Shown here piece after piece: positions 33,561 through 42,960 of a stretch of DNA of 64,000 nt. The DNA is from Beggiatoa alba B18LD (lineage in GTDB: Bacteria > Pseudomonadota > Gammaproteobacteria > Beggiatoales > Beggiatoaceae). Numbering within the stretch: the stretch's first letter is position 1; every line of letters begins with the position of its first letter. Made by a program: the position numbers and the translations under genes. The stretch is taken from positions 1,695,716-1,759,715 of the forward strand of contig NZ_JH600070.1 of assembly GCF_000245015.1 (NCBI RefSeq), written 5' to 3'. The notes under the pieces are model-generated. The model saw only the letters and a program-made list of their open reading frames with translations. It was not told the origin of the DNA and did no database searches.

Positions 33561-35414
33561 ATGCATGTTGTCACGCTCGATGAAGTAAAACGTCTCCGTC
33601 AAAAAACCCGCTATGCGGAAATACAAATTCATTTACAGCATGACGCAGAATATTTATGGCGTTATGTGATTAATACCGACATCATCGATAAAAAAGTTGG
33701 ACTATCCCCGCTCAAATATACCTTTGTTCCTAAAGCACAAGGGGGCACTTTAATTTATGCACAATCAGATGATGGATGGTTAAAAGAAGCTTATCAAGAA
33801 ATCCCCTACCAATGGCTACCCCCCAATTGGTTTTCTGTAGAGCGTGTTTACTCACAAGGCATCCTCCGCTATTTTCGTGGCGAATGGCAATTAACAAATC
33901 AAACGACAGGGGGATGTATCCTCACCTGTCGCTATTATTATCTGGGTAGATACCCGTTTCCTTTAAAAAAAGCAGTACAGCAAGAACTGGATAAGGTTGC
34001 TATTGTTTATAAAGAAATAGACCAGCATTCCTCCCACTATCCGACTTTAGATGTCGATGTCTTTTTCCAAGATACCAACAATAAAACAGAGAAAATTCAG
34101 CAATTACAGCAAGCGTGGAAAAAACTCTTGCCAAACAGTCAAGTACCAACCAAATTAGCCGAATATATTTACACCGCACCAGATAAAAAAGTCTTTCTGC
34201 TTCGCCCTTTTGAAGTTGCTGATTACTACCAATTACCGCGTATTGAAGTTCTACGTTTCTGTTTACTGGCGACAAAACAAGGTTTTTTAGAAATGAGCTG
34301 GGATATTCTTTGCCCCAGTTGTCGCGGAACAGGAACACATACATCACGCCTGATCGAGTTTTCACCATCCGCCCATTGCACGGCTTGCAATATTCAATAC
34401 GATGCTGAATTTGAAAATAATGTTGAAGTGACTTTTAGACCTAATCCACAATGGCGAACATTAGACACAGCCAGTTATTGCGCAGGTAGCCCCGCCTCAA
34501 CGCCTCACATTTGGGCGCAACTGACTTTAGACCCACAAGAACAACGTCAAGTTACCCTCCATTTAGACGAAGGCACTTATCGCTTTACCAGCCCAACCAC
34601 ACAAGGGGAAATTCGTGGCTATGTCAGTGATGAACAAGATGGCATCATGCCAATAGACACACTGACATTAACATTAGGCGATACAATCCCATTGCAACAT
34701 ACACAACGTTTTGCGCCCATCTTGCAACTACAACTATCTAATACACAAGCAGATTGGCAAGTATTAAAAATAGAAAAACTAGACTATCAAGGGCGTATCG
34801 TTACAGCCGCATTTGTAACAACCTTACAAGACTTTCGTGATTTATTCAGCTCAGAAGTATTACGCCCTGGTGTGCAACTGGGTATTTCTAATATCAGCTT
34901 ATTATTTACAGACTTAAAAAGCTCAACAGAATTGTATGAAAAGCGTGGAGATGCCAGTGCTTTCGCATTAGTACAAGCGCATTTTGACATCATGACGACG
35001 ATTATCGCGCGTTATCAAGGCGGTGTGGTTAAAACCATTGGCGATGCAGTGATGGCGGTCTTTACAGACCCATTAGCCGCTGTACAAGCCAGTGTCGACA
35101 TCCTGCGTGGATTCAATAGTTACAATCAAAATCATCCCACAGAAGAACAATTAATTATCAAATTGGGATTACACAAGGGAGCTTGTATTGCACTGAATTT
35201 GAATGAAAAACTGGATTATTTTGGCTCGACTGTTAATATTGCCGCACGGGTGCAAGGGGTGAGTGAAGGCAATGATTTAATTCTATCATCGACGATGTAT
35301 GACACTGTTGAACACTGGTTGACGCAATGCTCAGATTTACAAATCACATCATTAACGGCTAAACTCAAAGGGATACAAGACACCCATGTTTTATACCGTA
35401 TCCAATTAAAATAA
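33561..35414 (+). CDS. Class III adenylate cyclase with SRPBCC-like and zinc-ribbon domains
   Basis: A 617-residue soluble protein; the start at ATG 33561 is preferred over a TTG at 33522. Residues 1-160 look like a START/SRPBCC ligand-binding domain, the DUF5939 type found in some cyclases. Residues about 250-277 have two CxxC pairs (CPSC and CTAC), a zinc ribbon. The catalytic domain, about 443-603, has the metal aspartates (LLFTDLKSST and KTIGDAVMAVF), the adenine-selecting Lys/Asp pair (VVKTIG, LDYFG) and the transition-state Asn/Arg (VNIAARVQ). All needed residues are present, so it should make cyclic AMP from ATP. The ligand is unknown. Confidence 0.88.
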   Translation: MHVVTLDEVKRLRQKTRYAEIQIHLQHDAEYLWRYVINTDIIDKKVGLSPLKYTFVPKAQGGTLIYAQSDDGWLKEAYQEIPYQWLPPNWFSVERVYSQGILRYFRGEWQLTNQTTGGCILTCRYYYLGRYPFPLKKAVQQELDKVAIVYKEIDQHSSHYPTLDVDVFFQDTNNKTEKIQQLQQAWKKLLPNSQVPTKLAEYIYTAPDKKVFLLRPFEVADYYQLPRIEVLRFCLLATKQGFLEMSWDILCPSCRGTGTHTSRLIEFSPSAHCTACNIQYDAEFENNVEVTFRPNPQWRTLDTASYCAGSPASTPHIWAQLTLDPQEQRQVTLHLDEGTYRFTSPTTQGEIRGYVSDEQDGIMPIDTLTLTLGDTIPLQHTQRFAPILQLQLSNTQADWQVLKIEKLDYQGRIVTAAFVTTLQDFRDLFSSEVLRPGVQLGISNISLLFTDLKSSTELYEKRGDASAFALVQAHFDIMTTIIARYQGGVVKTIGDAVMAVFTDPLAAVQASVDILRGFNSYNQNHPTEEQLIIKLGLHKGACIALNLNEKLDYFGSTVNIAARVQGVSEGNDLILSSTMYDTVEHWLTQCSDLQITSLTAKLKGIQDTHVLYRIQLK

Positions 35415-35487
35415 AAACAGCTCTGACAATACACATTTTTTTAAAAGTTATTAAGTAATTAACCTACTAAGTTAATGCTGGAAATTT

Positions 35488-35904
35488 ATGATGCAACTCA
35501 ATATATTGACCCCATATCAACGCTTGGGCGGTGAAGCCAAATTGCAAGAATTGGTCAATCGCTTTTATGAATTGATGGATACGCTTCCCGAGGCAAAAAC
35601 CATTCGCGCCATGCATGGGCAAGATTTAACCGCGATTAAACAAATTTTAATCGAGTTTCTCAGCGGTTGGTTGGGAGGTCCTCGTTTATATGAAGAAAAA
35701 TATGGACATCCCCGTTTAAGAGCCCGTCACTTACCTTTCCCTATTGGAGAACGTGAACGTGATGAATGGCTATTATGTATGTATCAAGCCATGAAAGATG
35801 TCGGAGTTTCTGAAGAATTACAGGCAGAATTGCAACTGTCTTTCTTCCGCACAGCCGACTTTTTACGGAATAAGATTGAAATTACTGATGAATCTAATGC
35901 CTAA
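35488..35904 (+). CDS. Group II truncated haemoglobin
   Basis: A 138-residue 2-on-2 globin (trHbO class). The sequence YGHPRLRARHLPFPIG contains the proximal histidine region, and the Trp in ERDEWLLCM is the conserved G8 tryptophan of group II. YQRLGGEAKLQELVNRFYELMD is the usual N-terminus. Proteins of this group bind oxygen or nitric oxide and may protect respiration or buffer electron transfer. It follows the cyclase gene by 73 bases on the same strand. Confidence 0.92.
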   Translation: MMQLNILTPYQRLGGEAKLQELVNRFYELMDTLPEAKTIRAMHGQDLTAIKQILIEFLSGWLGGPRLYEEKYGHPRLRARHLPFPIGERERDEWLLCMYQAMKDVGVSEELQAELQLSFFRTADFLRNKIEITDESNA

Positions 35905-35919
35905 TCTTTTGTATTTTTT

Positions 35920-36140
35920 AACCTGAGTTTGGCGAGATTTTTTAAAAAGACAAGCATTTGTCTGAATCAGAATTTTCAGGATTAAAAAGACAAGAAAATT
36001 AAAAGAATAAAAAATTATGTTTTTAATTCTGCTAATTCTGAAAATTCTGTGAATTCTGATTCAGACAAAAAAAGACCTGCTAGGTTTTGAAAACCTAGCA
36101 GGTCTCTGTTTTGTTTTATAAAAATCGCCGAACTCAAGTT
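35920..36140 (-). repeat. MITE-like repeat, complete copy R8, inserted in an ABC operon
   Basis: Both ends are present: AACCTGAGTTTGGCGAGATT at 35920 and ATCGCCGAACTCAAGTT ending at 36140. The hairpin GACCTGCTAGG (36074-36104) is at the right end, so the copy is inverted relative to R3. On the minus strand the hairpin is followed by seven T residues. Its right end joins the middle of a broken ABC ATPase reading frame. Confidence 0.88.
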
Positions 36141-36722
36141 AGCTTAGATAGAGGGATTGTTTTTCAAGATTATTCTCTCTTTCCGTGGATGAGTATGGTC
36201 GACAATATTGCCTTAGCCATCGGCAAAGCCCAACCACAAATTCGCAAAGCAGAACAGCGCGAACAAGCCCAAGTTTTTTTAAAACAAGTCGGATTACAAG
36301 ACGCAATTGGCAAGTATCCTTTTGAATTATCGGGTGGGATGCGCCAACGGGGAGCAATTGCACGCGCGTTAGCCTTAGGCTCACCCATTTTATTAATGGA
36401 TGAACCGTTTGGCGCGTTAGACCCCATTAACCGCGCCCGTTTACAGGATTTACTCCTAGATGTTTGGCAAAGCACAACCCCTCGTAAAACCATTGTTTTC
36501 GTCACACATGATGTTGATGAAGCCATTTATCTGGCTGACCGAGTTGCAATTCTTGGGTCTTCACCAGGTCATTTGATAGCACAAAAAAATATTTCATTCG
36601 CTCGCCCCCGTGTGCGCAATCAACTCTTTACAACGGATGAATTTCATTTACTCCGCGAAGAAATTTCAGAAATTCTGAGCGCGGATACAATAGCTCGTTT
36701 AAATCTGACACCGTCAACATAA
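36111..36722 (+). pseudogene. ABC transporter ATP-binding protein, 5'-truncated
   Basis: The reading frame codes for the back part of a NitT/TauT-type ATPase: Q-loop GIVFQDYSLFPWMSM, signature LSGGMRQRGAIARALA, Walker B LLMDEPFGALD and H-loop FVTHDVDEA. Everything before the Q-loop, including the Walker A P-loop, is missing: about 80 residues have been lost and the sequence runs straight into repeat R8 at 36140. The first 10 codons lie inside the repeat. It cannot bind ATP in the normal way. Only 13 bases separate it from the permease remnant. Confidence 0.85.
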
Positions 36723-36735
36723 AGGCATTGTCATC

Positions 36736-37544
36736 ATGCAACACGATACCGAACTTGTATTACCCATCACTCCAAATACAAACAGCATGAATCCGTTACA
36801 ACTTTTTTGGCAATGGCGTGGGAAAGAAGCCTTTATTTTATTTGCTAATCTTTTATTGGCATGGCAATTAATCACGAGTTTTGTCGAACTGCCTGCAAAT
36901 TCGCTTTACCCAAGCCCTTGGCAAACAGCCGTTGCTTTGTGGGATTCATTGCCTGAATTATTAAAAGGGACTTACTACTCTTTCTTAATTCTCGGTCCTG
37001 GTTATATTTTAGCCACGGTTATCGGGATAGTGGGTGGCTTGCTAGTTGGAACAACACCATGGATGCAAAGGGCTTTTTTCCACTCACTCGTGTTATCGCC
37101 CCGATTCCGCCTACTGTTTATATTCCTTATGCCATTGCGATTTTGCCTACTTTTCACCTATCTGCTGTTTTTGTGGTCTTTATTGGCGCGTTTTGGTCGA
37201 TTTTTGCTAATACCGCAGCGGGAGCGATTGAAGGACGCTATCGAGATAATGCACTGATTTTAGAATTAAACTGCTGGGAATATTTAAGTAAAGTCGTGTT
37301 TCCTGCGAGTTTACCGCATATTTTTTCGGGCATGACTGTCGGACTCGCCTTTGCGTTTATTTTACTGACTGTTGCCGAATTATTTGGAGCGAATGCAGGG
37401 CTTGGGCGATTTGTCCAATATTACGCTGATTTTGCAGATTATCCGCGCATGGTTGCAGGAATTTTATACACAGGATTAATTACTTATCTATCAATGACAG
37501 GCTTAGAGTATTTAAAGAAACATGCCTTATTTTGGATGAAATAA
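36736..37544 (+). pseudogene. ABC transporter permease, frameshifted
   Basis: A NitT/TauT-type permease read in two frames. The N-terminal half (36736 to about 37079) is in one frame and ends normally at PWMQRAFF; the rest (RVIAPIPPTVYIPYAIAILPTF..., EAA region LNCWEYLSKVVFPASLPHI) continues in the -1 frame to 37544. The joint lies at a run of six T residues (37074-37079), so loss of one T is the simplest cause. The joined protein would be about 269 residues, normal length. The local sequence T-TTT-TTC would also fit a -1 slippery site; see findings. Confidence 0.8.
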
Positions 37545-38158
37545 TGATGAAATTTCTTAATCTTGGCTTATATATCGCTGTATTATTTTGCTTCGCACTG
37601 ATGAGTGGTGCCGCTATCAGTCAAGCAACCTACACATTTATGAACACGCCTGTAGAAACCACTGCAAACCACGCGACGCATCAATATTGCAGTCAAATCT
37701 TGCGCAGTACAGAAACAGGATTTTTACAACAAACTAATAATTTACAAATCCTTGCAAAACAGGCACGAGGACAACAGCAATTTGTGCTGATTCTGTATGA
37801 AATGAATGATTGTGCATATTGCGAACAGCTTAAAAAGACAGTGTTAAATCAAACACAAGTGATTCAATATTTTAAACAAAAATTTCAAATTGCGACTTTA
37901 AATATTGAAAGTGAACAACGTTTAATAGATTTTGCAGGACAGACAACCAGCGCGAGGGCATTTGCAACCCAACAACGGATTTTTGCCTCTCCCACCTTTG
38001 GCTTTTATCGTCCAACAGGAGAGGTGCTAACTTTGCATCAAGGAACTTTTGATAAAGCAGAAGATTTCTTAATGTTGGGTCGCTATGTTGTTGAGGCGAT
38101 TTATGAACAATTGCCTTTTAGTGCTTATCGTCGCCAAGCGGCTACAGATGCAATTTAA
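37544..38158 (+). CDS. Exported thioredoxin-fold protein
   Basis: A 204-residue protein starting at the ATG whose first base is the last of the permease stop (TAATG), so translation is coupled; the frame is open 12 bases further upstream. It has an N-terminal signal (LGLYIAVLFCFALMSGAAISQA) and a thioredoxin fold with the redox motif CAYC in LILYEMNDCAYCEQL, then IFASPTFGFYRPTGE with the cis-proline-like SP. It resembles SoxW/thioredoxin-like periplasmic reductases. It keeps an intact frame although the ABC genes before it are broken. Confidence 0.8.
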   Translation: MMKFLNLGLYIAVLFCFALMSGAAISQATYTFMNTPVETTANHATHQYCSQILRSTETGFLQQTNNLQILAKQARGQQQFVLILYEMNDCAYCEQLKKTVLNQTQVIQYFKQKFQIATLNIESEQRLIDFAGQTTSARAFATQQRIFASPTFGFYRPTGEVLTLHQGTFDKAEDFLMLGRYVVEAIYEQLPFSAYRRQAATDAI

Positions 38159-38362
38159 CTTGAGTTTGGCGAGATTTATAAAATAAAACAGAGACCTGCT
38201 AGGTTTTAAAAACCTAGCAGGTCTGTCGGAACGTGTGAAAAGAATTCACCAGAGAAGATTAAAAGATTGTCTGAATCAGGATTTTCAGGATTAGCAGGAT
38301 TTAAAACCCTTAAACCAAAAAGTCAGGTGAATCATGCTTTTCAATCCTGAAAATCCTAACTC
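38157..38362 (+). repeat. MITE-like repeat, copy R9
   Basis: The left end starts inside the stop codon of the thioredoxin-fold gene (TAACTTGAGTTTGGCGAG). It has the GACCTGCTAGG hairpin (38193-38223), a GGAACGTGTGAAA segment as in R1, and the GTCTGAATCAGGATTTTC palindrome. The right end has been lost and the last bases form the end of the CHASE8 kinase gene. Confidence 0.82.
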
Positions 38363-40644
38363 AAATGATTAACCCAATGGGCTAAAATTTCTCTTAGCTG
38401 TTGTTTACTCACGGGTTTACTTAAATAGTCATCCATACCTATCTGCAAACAATATTCGCGGTCGCCTTGCATTGCATGTGCAGTGAGGGCGATGATGGGG
38501 ATAGCATGATTTTTTTTCGCGTTTAAATAGCCTTGTTGGCGAATGAGTTTTGTTGCAGCTAATCCATCTAAATGTGGCATTTGACAATCCATGAAAATTA
38601 AATCATAGGCTTGCAGACGTAACTGTTTTAAAACCTGTTCACCATCCTCCACTAAATCAACCTGACAGCCAAGGTCTTCTAAGACTAAGCGGACATACTG
38701 TTGATTCACAATGTTATCCTCAGCAAGCAGAATTTTTGCGTTAAAGCGTTCAGTGCTATCTGTTTGTTCTGCCTCTGTTTGAGGAAACGGATTATTAATG
38801 ACATTGCATAAACATTGATACAAACGGGCTTGACGTATGGGCTTATGCAAAATGGCAGAAATTGCGGGATGTTGTAAATAACTTTTTCGGACTTGGTCAA
38901 CACTGGCAATTAAAATAATATGGGTTGATTCTTGTTGTTCTTTAATGGCTTGCGCTAATGCAATACTGTCTTGTTTGGGGTTATGCATCAGTTCTAATAA
39001 AACAACATCGTAAGGTGTATGTTGTGTAATGGCGGTTTGTACTTGCGCTAAAACGGCGGATTGTTCATCACAAAAGTCGACGTGTAGTCCCCATGTGGTT
39101 AAATATTCAGCTAATATTTGCACACAATGATTTTTATAAGCAACAATTAAAACCTGTAACGCGGGGAGTTTGTCTTGAGCTGGGGAGACTGTTGGCGTTT
39201 GTAGCTTATCTAGCCATGCGGTAAACCAAAATAAACTGCCTTGATTAATCTTACTTTCAACACCGATTTCACCGCCCATGAGTTGGGCTAATTGTTTGCT
39301 GATGGCAAGCCCTAAACCTGTACCGCCGTAGCGACGTGACATAGAACCGTCAACTTGTGTAAACGGTTGAAAGAGTATCGGGCATTTTGCTTCTGGAATG
39401 CCTATGCCTGTGTCGTAAATGGCGAATTTTAGTTGTACACGTGTTGCATCGTTATTCACTTGCGTGACTTTTATAACAACTTCTCCCACTTCGGTAAATT
39501 TAATCGCGTTATTAATGAGGTTAGATAAAATCTGACGTAAACGGACTAAATCGCCAGATAACATTTTGGGTACATTTGCGGCGATATGGCTACATAAAGC
39601 AAGTTTTTTTTGCACAATTGCCCCTGCAAATAAATCTAGGGTATCTTCTACCAGTGCATGTACATCAAACTCGCTGTTATATAACGCTAAATGCCCCGCT
39701 TCAATTTTGGAAAAATCCAGCACATCGTTGATGATGGTCATCAGTGTTTGTCCTGAATTTTGAACCGTTTCCGCTAAATGACGCTGACGCTCGTTTAAGC
39801 CTGTATCTAGCAATAATTCAGTCATGCCTAATACGCCATTCATGGGGGTACGAATTTCATGACTCATCGTCGCTAAAAATTGCGATTTAGCTTGACTTGC
39901 AGACTCTGCCAATTCTTTGGCATGTTCCAGTTCTTTATCTCTTTTTTGAATTTTCGCCAGCATGTCGTTAAAGCCGTCGATAAGTATGCCTAATTCATCG
40001 GGCTTTTGTGCTGTTGCGCGTAATGCATAATTTTTTTCTGTGGAAACACGGCGCATCACATCAACAAGGTGTAAAACAGGACGGGAAATAATTTGTTGTA
40101 ATAAATTAGAAAAAATAAACGCTGTCACCATTGCAGTGACAAATACGAGCAATGCAAATAGGGTGTATTCGTGTAATTGGCTACTCATGGTTTGTAGGCT
40201 GTTTTGTAAATGTAGCCAGCCAATGGGTTCATCGCCAATGCGTACAGGACAGATAATGGAGAGTGTGTTATCGGTGAAAAAATAGGTTTTTTTTTGTAAA
40301 TTTGGGCTTAATTGATGTGGGCAATGCTTATTTGTTGGGTCATATGCCGCAAATAGCATGGCATCTTCTGTATAAAGGCAAGCGGCAACAATATCTGTTT
40401 GTGATTCTAGGGTGTTCAGTAATTCGATTGCGTCTAGCTTATTATGAAAGGCAAGTGCGGCATTTGCGTTTTTACTTAATATTTCCGCCAAGCTGTAAAC
40501 ATGACTAATGATTGCTCGTTCTGCTGATTCATTTTCACGATACAGAAAAAAAATGGAAGCGACTAATAGGGATATACCACTGGTCAACATAATAATCAGT
40601 AATAACTTTTCTTTTAATGAGCCGCGACGTAACAACTTAAACAT
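38356..40644 (-). CDS. CHASE8-HAMP hybrid histidine kinase
   Basis: A 762-residue inner-membrane kinase. Helix 12-35, CHASE8-like periplasmic domain 36-150, helix 160-182, HAMP 185-240, HisKA with H262 ([11 protein letters not shown]), HATPase with GTGLGL near 441-446, receiver 1 (497-615) and receiver 2 (637-758). Receiver 1 is degenerate: VAYKN replaces the VDDN acidic pair and LLELM has Glu where the phosphoacceptor Asp should be. Receiver 2 has D686 (IFMDCQMP) and the terminal KP. It lies downstream of a yfiR gene and may sense its partner; the pair recalls YfiR-regulated sensors. Its 3' end runs into repeat R9. Confidence 0.9.
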   Translation of the reverse strand: MFKLLRRGSLKEKLLLIIMLTSGISLLVASIFFLYRENESAERAIISHVYSLAEILSKNANAALAFHNKLDAIELLNTLESQTDIVAACLYTEDAMLFAAYDPTNKHCPHQLSPNLQKKTYFFTDNTLSIICPVRIGDEPIGWLHLQNSLQTMSSQLHEYTLFALLVFVTAMVTAFIFSNLLQQIISRPVLHLVDVMRRVSTEKNYALRATAQKPDELGILIDGFNDMLAKIQKRDKELEHAKELAESASQAKSQFLATMSHEIRTPMNGVLGMTELLLDTGLNERQRHLAETVQNSGQTLMTIINDVLDFSKIEAGHLALYNSEFDVHALVEDTLDLFAGAIVQKKLALCSHIAANVPKMLSGDLVRLRQILSNLINNAIKFTEVGEVVIKVTQVNNDATRVQLKFAIYDTGIGIPEAKCPILFQPFTQVDGSMSRRYGGTGLGLAISKQLAQLMGGEIGVESKINQGSLFWFTAWLDKLQTPTVSPAQDKLPALQVLIVAYKNHCVQILAEYLTTWGLHVDFCDEQSAVLAQVQTAITQHTPYDVVLLELMHNPKQDSIALAQAIKEQQESTHIILIASVDQVRKSYLQHPAISAILHKPIRQARLYQCLCNVINNPFPQTEAEQTDSTERFNAKILLAEDNIVNQQYVRLVLEDLGCQVDLVEDGEQVLKQLRLQAYDLIFMDCQMPHLDGLAATKLIRQQGYLNAKKNHAIPIIALTAHAMQGDREYCLQIGMDDYLSKPVSKQQLREILAHWVNHLS

Positions 40645-40671
40645 AGACGGTTTTCCACTTAATATAGATGC

Positions 40672-40763
40672 TAATGCTAAACAAGTCAGGTTTTACTGAT
40701 GAATTTTAATGCGGTTGTCTGAATTAGATTTTATGCGTTTAAAATCTGACTTGTTTAGCATTA
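40672..40763. repeat. Long inverted repeat, family C
   Basis: Arms of 24 bp (40672-40695 and 40740-40763) are complementary with one mismatch; the arm reads TAATGCTAAACAAGTCAGGT and on. They enclose about 44 bases that contain a GTCTGAATTAGATTTTA fragment of the main repeat. A single arm is also found at 33367. It lies between yfiR and the kinase gene and could form a strong RNA hairpin there. Confidence 0.8.
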
Positions 40764-40849
40764 CCAAATAGACGATATATTATTACAAATCATAACATGT
40801 GAGCCTTTAGCATTTTTAGGGTCTGATAAGCATAAAAATGATGGTTATA

Positions 40850-41401
40850 TTATTTAATTACCCGTAATGCTTGGCGCAATAATTTCGAACTGAGGGTTAA
40901 ACCCTTCATATTTAATGATTGGTAATTGATTTCAAAAAAAATCCCATGCTTTTGATAAATAAAGCCTAAGTTGCCGCCTTGGTCAATAAAGTGGGGAATA
41001 TTACTGACAAGTAATACACTTTTATTTTTTAAACTATTTAAAATAGTCATTACACGGTCAGCATCTCCCGCTGTGGTGATATAGACAATATGACAAGTTG
41101 ATAATTTATAAATATTATTTTCCAGTCTGCTGATAATTGGGTGATAACCGATTTTACGTCCTTTGACAACGTTTTCTAAAGACTTTTGAAAATGTGCATC
41201 ATCTAATACACAAATTTCCAATGGTGCGGTTGGGTCAGTAAATAGTTGGGGTGACCATGTGACAAATTGAGTAATTCTCAATAAATATTCTGCTTCTAAT
41301 TTATGTGGTTCTGCATAAGCAGGGAGTACAGAAATTAATAAAGGATTGAGCAAGAAAAGCATTGCCATCAGACATTTTCTGATGATGTTGTATATATTCA
41401 T
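40850..41401 (-). CDS. YfiR-family periplasmic protein
   Basis: A 183-residue YfiR/DUF4154 protein. The start at 41401 has AGGG eight bases upstream; an in-frame GTG at 41410 is less likely. A signal peptide (CLMAMLFLLNPLLISVLPAYA) is followed by EYLLRITQFVTWSPQLF and the C-terminal GGNLGFIYQKHGIFFEINYQSLNMKGLTLSSKLLRQA, which is diagnostic. In Pseudomonas YfiR represses a periplasmic sensor of the YfiBNR system. Here the next gene downstream is a CHASE8 hybrid kinase, so it probably modulates that sensor. Confidence 0.88.
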   Translation of the reverse strand: MNIYNIIRKCLMAMLFLLNPLLISVLPAYAEPHKLEAEYLLRITQFVTWSPQLFTDPTAPLEICVLDDAHFQKSLENVVKGRKIGYHPIISRLENNIYKLSTCHIVYITTAGDADRVMTILNSLKNKSVLLVSNIPHFIDQGGNLGFIYQKHGIFFEINYQSLNMKGLTLSSKLLRQALRVIK

Positions 41402-41461
41402 AGTGGACACCCTAGCAATTTTTTAAATTATTTATATTTATAACAGATAGTTATTTACGCT

Positions 41462-41671
41462 AACCCCAGTATTGCGAGATTTCATAAATGAAACAGTTGT
41501 TTGCTCGTTACCCAGTTTCACTGGGTAACAGGTAATTAAACAGGATTTAAAAGATTCATTTGCATTGGATTTTTGTTTGAGGGGTTTAAATCCTGCTAAT
41601 CCTGAAAATTCTGTGAATCCTGATTCAGACAAACGCTTGTCTTTTTAAAAGAAACTCGTAGAACTCAAGTT
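41462..41671 (+). repeat. MITE-like repeat, copy R11 with a different hairpin
   Basis: The left end is degraded (AACCCCAGTATTGCGAGATT), followed by TCATAAATGAAACAG. Where other copies carry GACCTGCTAGG, this one has a different perfect hairpin, GTTACCCAG / CTGGGTAAC (41507-41529). The inner palindrome, the TTGTCTTTTTAAAAGAA block and the right end GTAGAACTCAAGTT follow. The rest matches the family well. Confidence 0.82.
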
Positions 41672-41949
41672 ACGCTACATTAACTTTAACAATGATAGTC
41701 ATTCATTGCTTTTTTAAGTCTTCATTGGCTTATTATTTTTTTAATAAATTCCGTAATCTTTATAAGATTTTTAACTAAAGAGGGGTAAAATTTTAAGCGT
41801 TTTTGTTTTTATTTCGCTGAATCCATTTATTTTTATGGTTTTTAGAAAAAAACATTTTTATATTTAACCCGTAGTTAGACGAATAATAACAAAGCAGCAG
41901 TTCATTTAATTTGCTGTTATCCCACCACTGAAAGGAGCTTATAAGCCTT
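41672..41949. other. Upstream region of the second ABC operon
   Basis: About 280 AT-rich bases before the binding-protein gene. AAAGGAG lies 12 bases upstream of the ATG, a little far. An imperfect inverted pair (ATAACAAAGCAGCAG and TTTGCTGTTAT) at 41886-41920 may be an operator. No gene is seen. Confidence 0.35.
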
Positions 41950-42960
41950 ATGTTACCCACCTTGTTTAAGCGATTTTTGTACCGTTTTTTGTCAATTTCA
42001 TTGTTTCTGAGTTTTTTATTTCCAAATATCCTGTTTGCGACAGAAAAGCCGATTCGAGTAGGCGTTTTGCAATTTGGGACAGTGAGCTGGGAAATGGATG
42101 TGTTAAAAACACATCAGCTTGATAAACAAGCAGGTATTCAAGTAGAACTTGTTCCTTTAGCGGCTAATAATGCCTTGTCTGTGGCTTTGCAAGGGCAATC
42201 GGTCGATGTCATTGTGGGGGATTGGTTATGGGTTTCACGCCAACGCGCAGAAAAACGACTTTATACCGCCGTTCCCTATTCTTTAACCGTTGGGCAGTTG
42301 CTTGTACGTCCTGATGCGAATGTTAAAACTTTAGCAGATTTAAAAGGGAAAAAAATCGGTGTTGCTGGCGGAGCAACAGATAAAAGTTGGTTGTTTTTAA
42401 GAGCATATAGTCATAAAACGCTGGGGACGGATTTGAATAGTTGGGTCGAGCCTGTTTTTGGCGCACCACCGTTATTAAATCAGTTAATGTTGCGTAATGA
42501 GTTACCCGCAACGTTGAATTTTTGGCATTTTGCGGCACGTTTAGAAGTTGCTGGCATGCAACCGTTATTAAATGTTGCTGATATGTTGCCTGCCTTGGGG
42601 ATTGAAAAGCCAATTCCATTATTAGTCTGGATTTTTGATGAGCAGTGGGCGAATCAACAGCCTGAAACCGTCAAGGCTTTTTTAAAAGCAGCTTATCAGG
42701 CAAAACAACGTTTGGCGACGGATGATGCTGAGTGGGAACGAATTCGCTCGTTAACGCAAGCAGAAGATGATGCAACTTTTCAGGCATTAAAACGGGGGTA
42801 TCGTGCAGGAATTCCGCAACAATTTGGTCAGGCGGAACAAGCTGCTGTTGCACAAGCCTTTGCGGTGTTAGCGCAGGAAGGAGGCGCGGAGGTGGTCGGC
42901 AGTGCAAATACATTAAGTGCAGGTACGTTTTGGCAAGGGTTCAGTTTACCCATTGAATGA
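41950..42960 (+). CDS. ABC transporter substrate-binding protein (NitT/TauT type)
   Basis: A 336-residue periplasmic protein with a signal peptide (about residues 1-31, ending LFA). The mature part starts with IRVGVLQFGTVSWEMDV and has the type II binding-protein features LVPLAANNALSVALQGQSVDVIVGDWLW and LADLKGKKIGVAGG. Family members bind taurine, aliphatic sulfonates, nitrate or thiamine precursors; the ligand cannot be told from sequence. The stop overlaps the permease start by four bases. Confidence 0.82.
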   Translation: MLPTLFKRFLYRFLSISLFLSFLFPNILFATEKPIRVGVLQFGTVSWEMDVLKTHQLDKQAGIQVELVPLAANNALSVALQGQSVDVIVGDWLWVSRQRAEKRLYTAVPYSLTVGQLLVRPDANVKTLADLKGKKIGVAGGATDKSWLFLRAYSHKTLGTDLNSWVEPVFGAPPLLNQLMLRNELPATLNFWHFAARLEVAGMQPLLNVADMLPALGIEKPIPLLVWIFDEQWANQQPETVKAFLKAAYQAKQRLATDDAEWERIRSLTQAEDDATFQALKRGYRAGIPQQFGQAEQAAVAQAFAVLAQEGGAEVVGSANTLSAGTFWQGFSLPIE

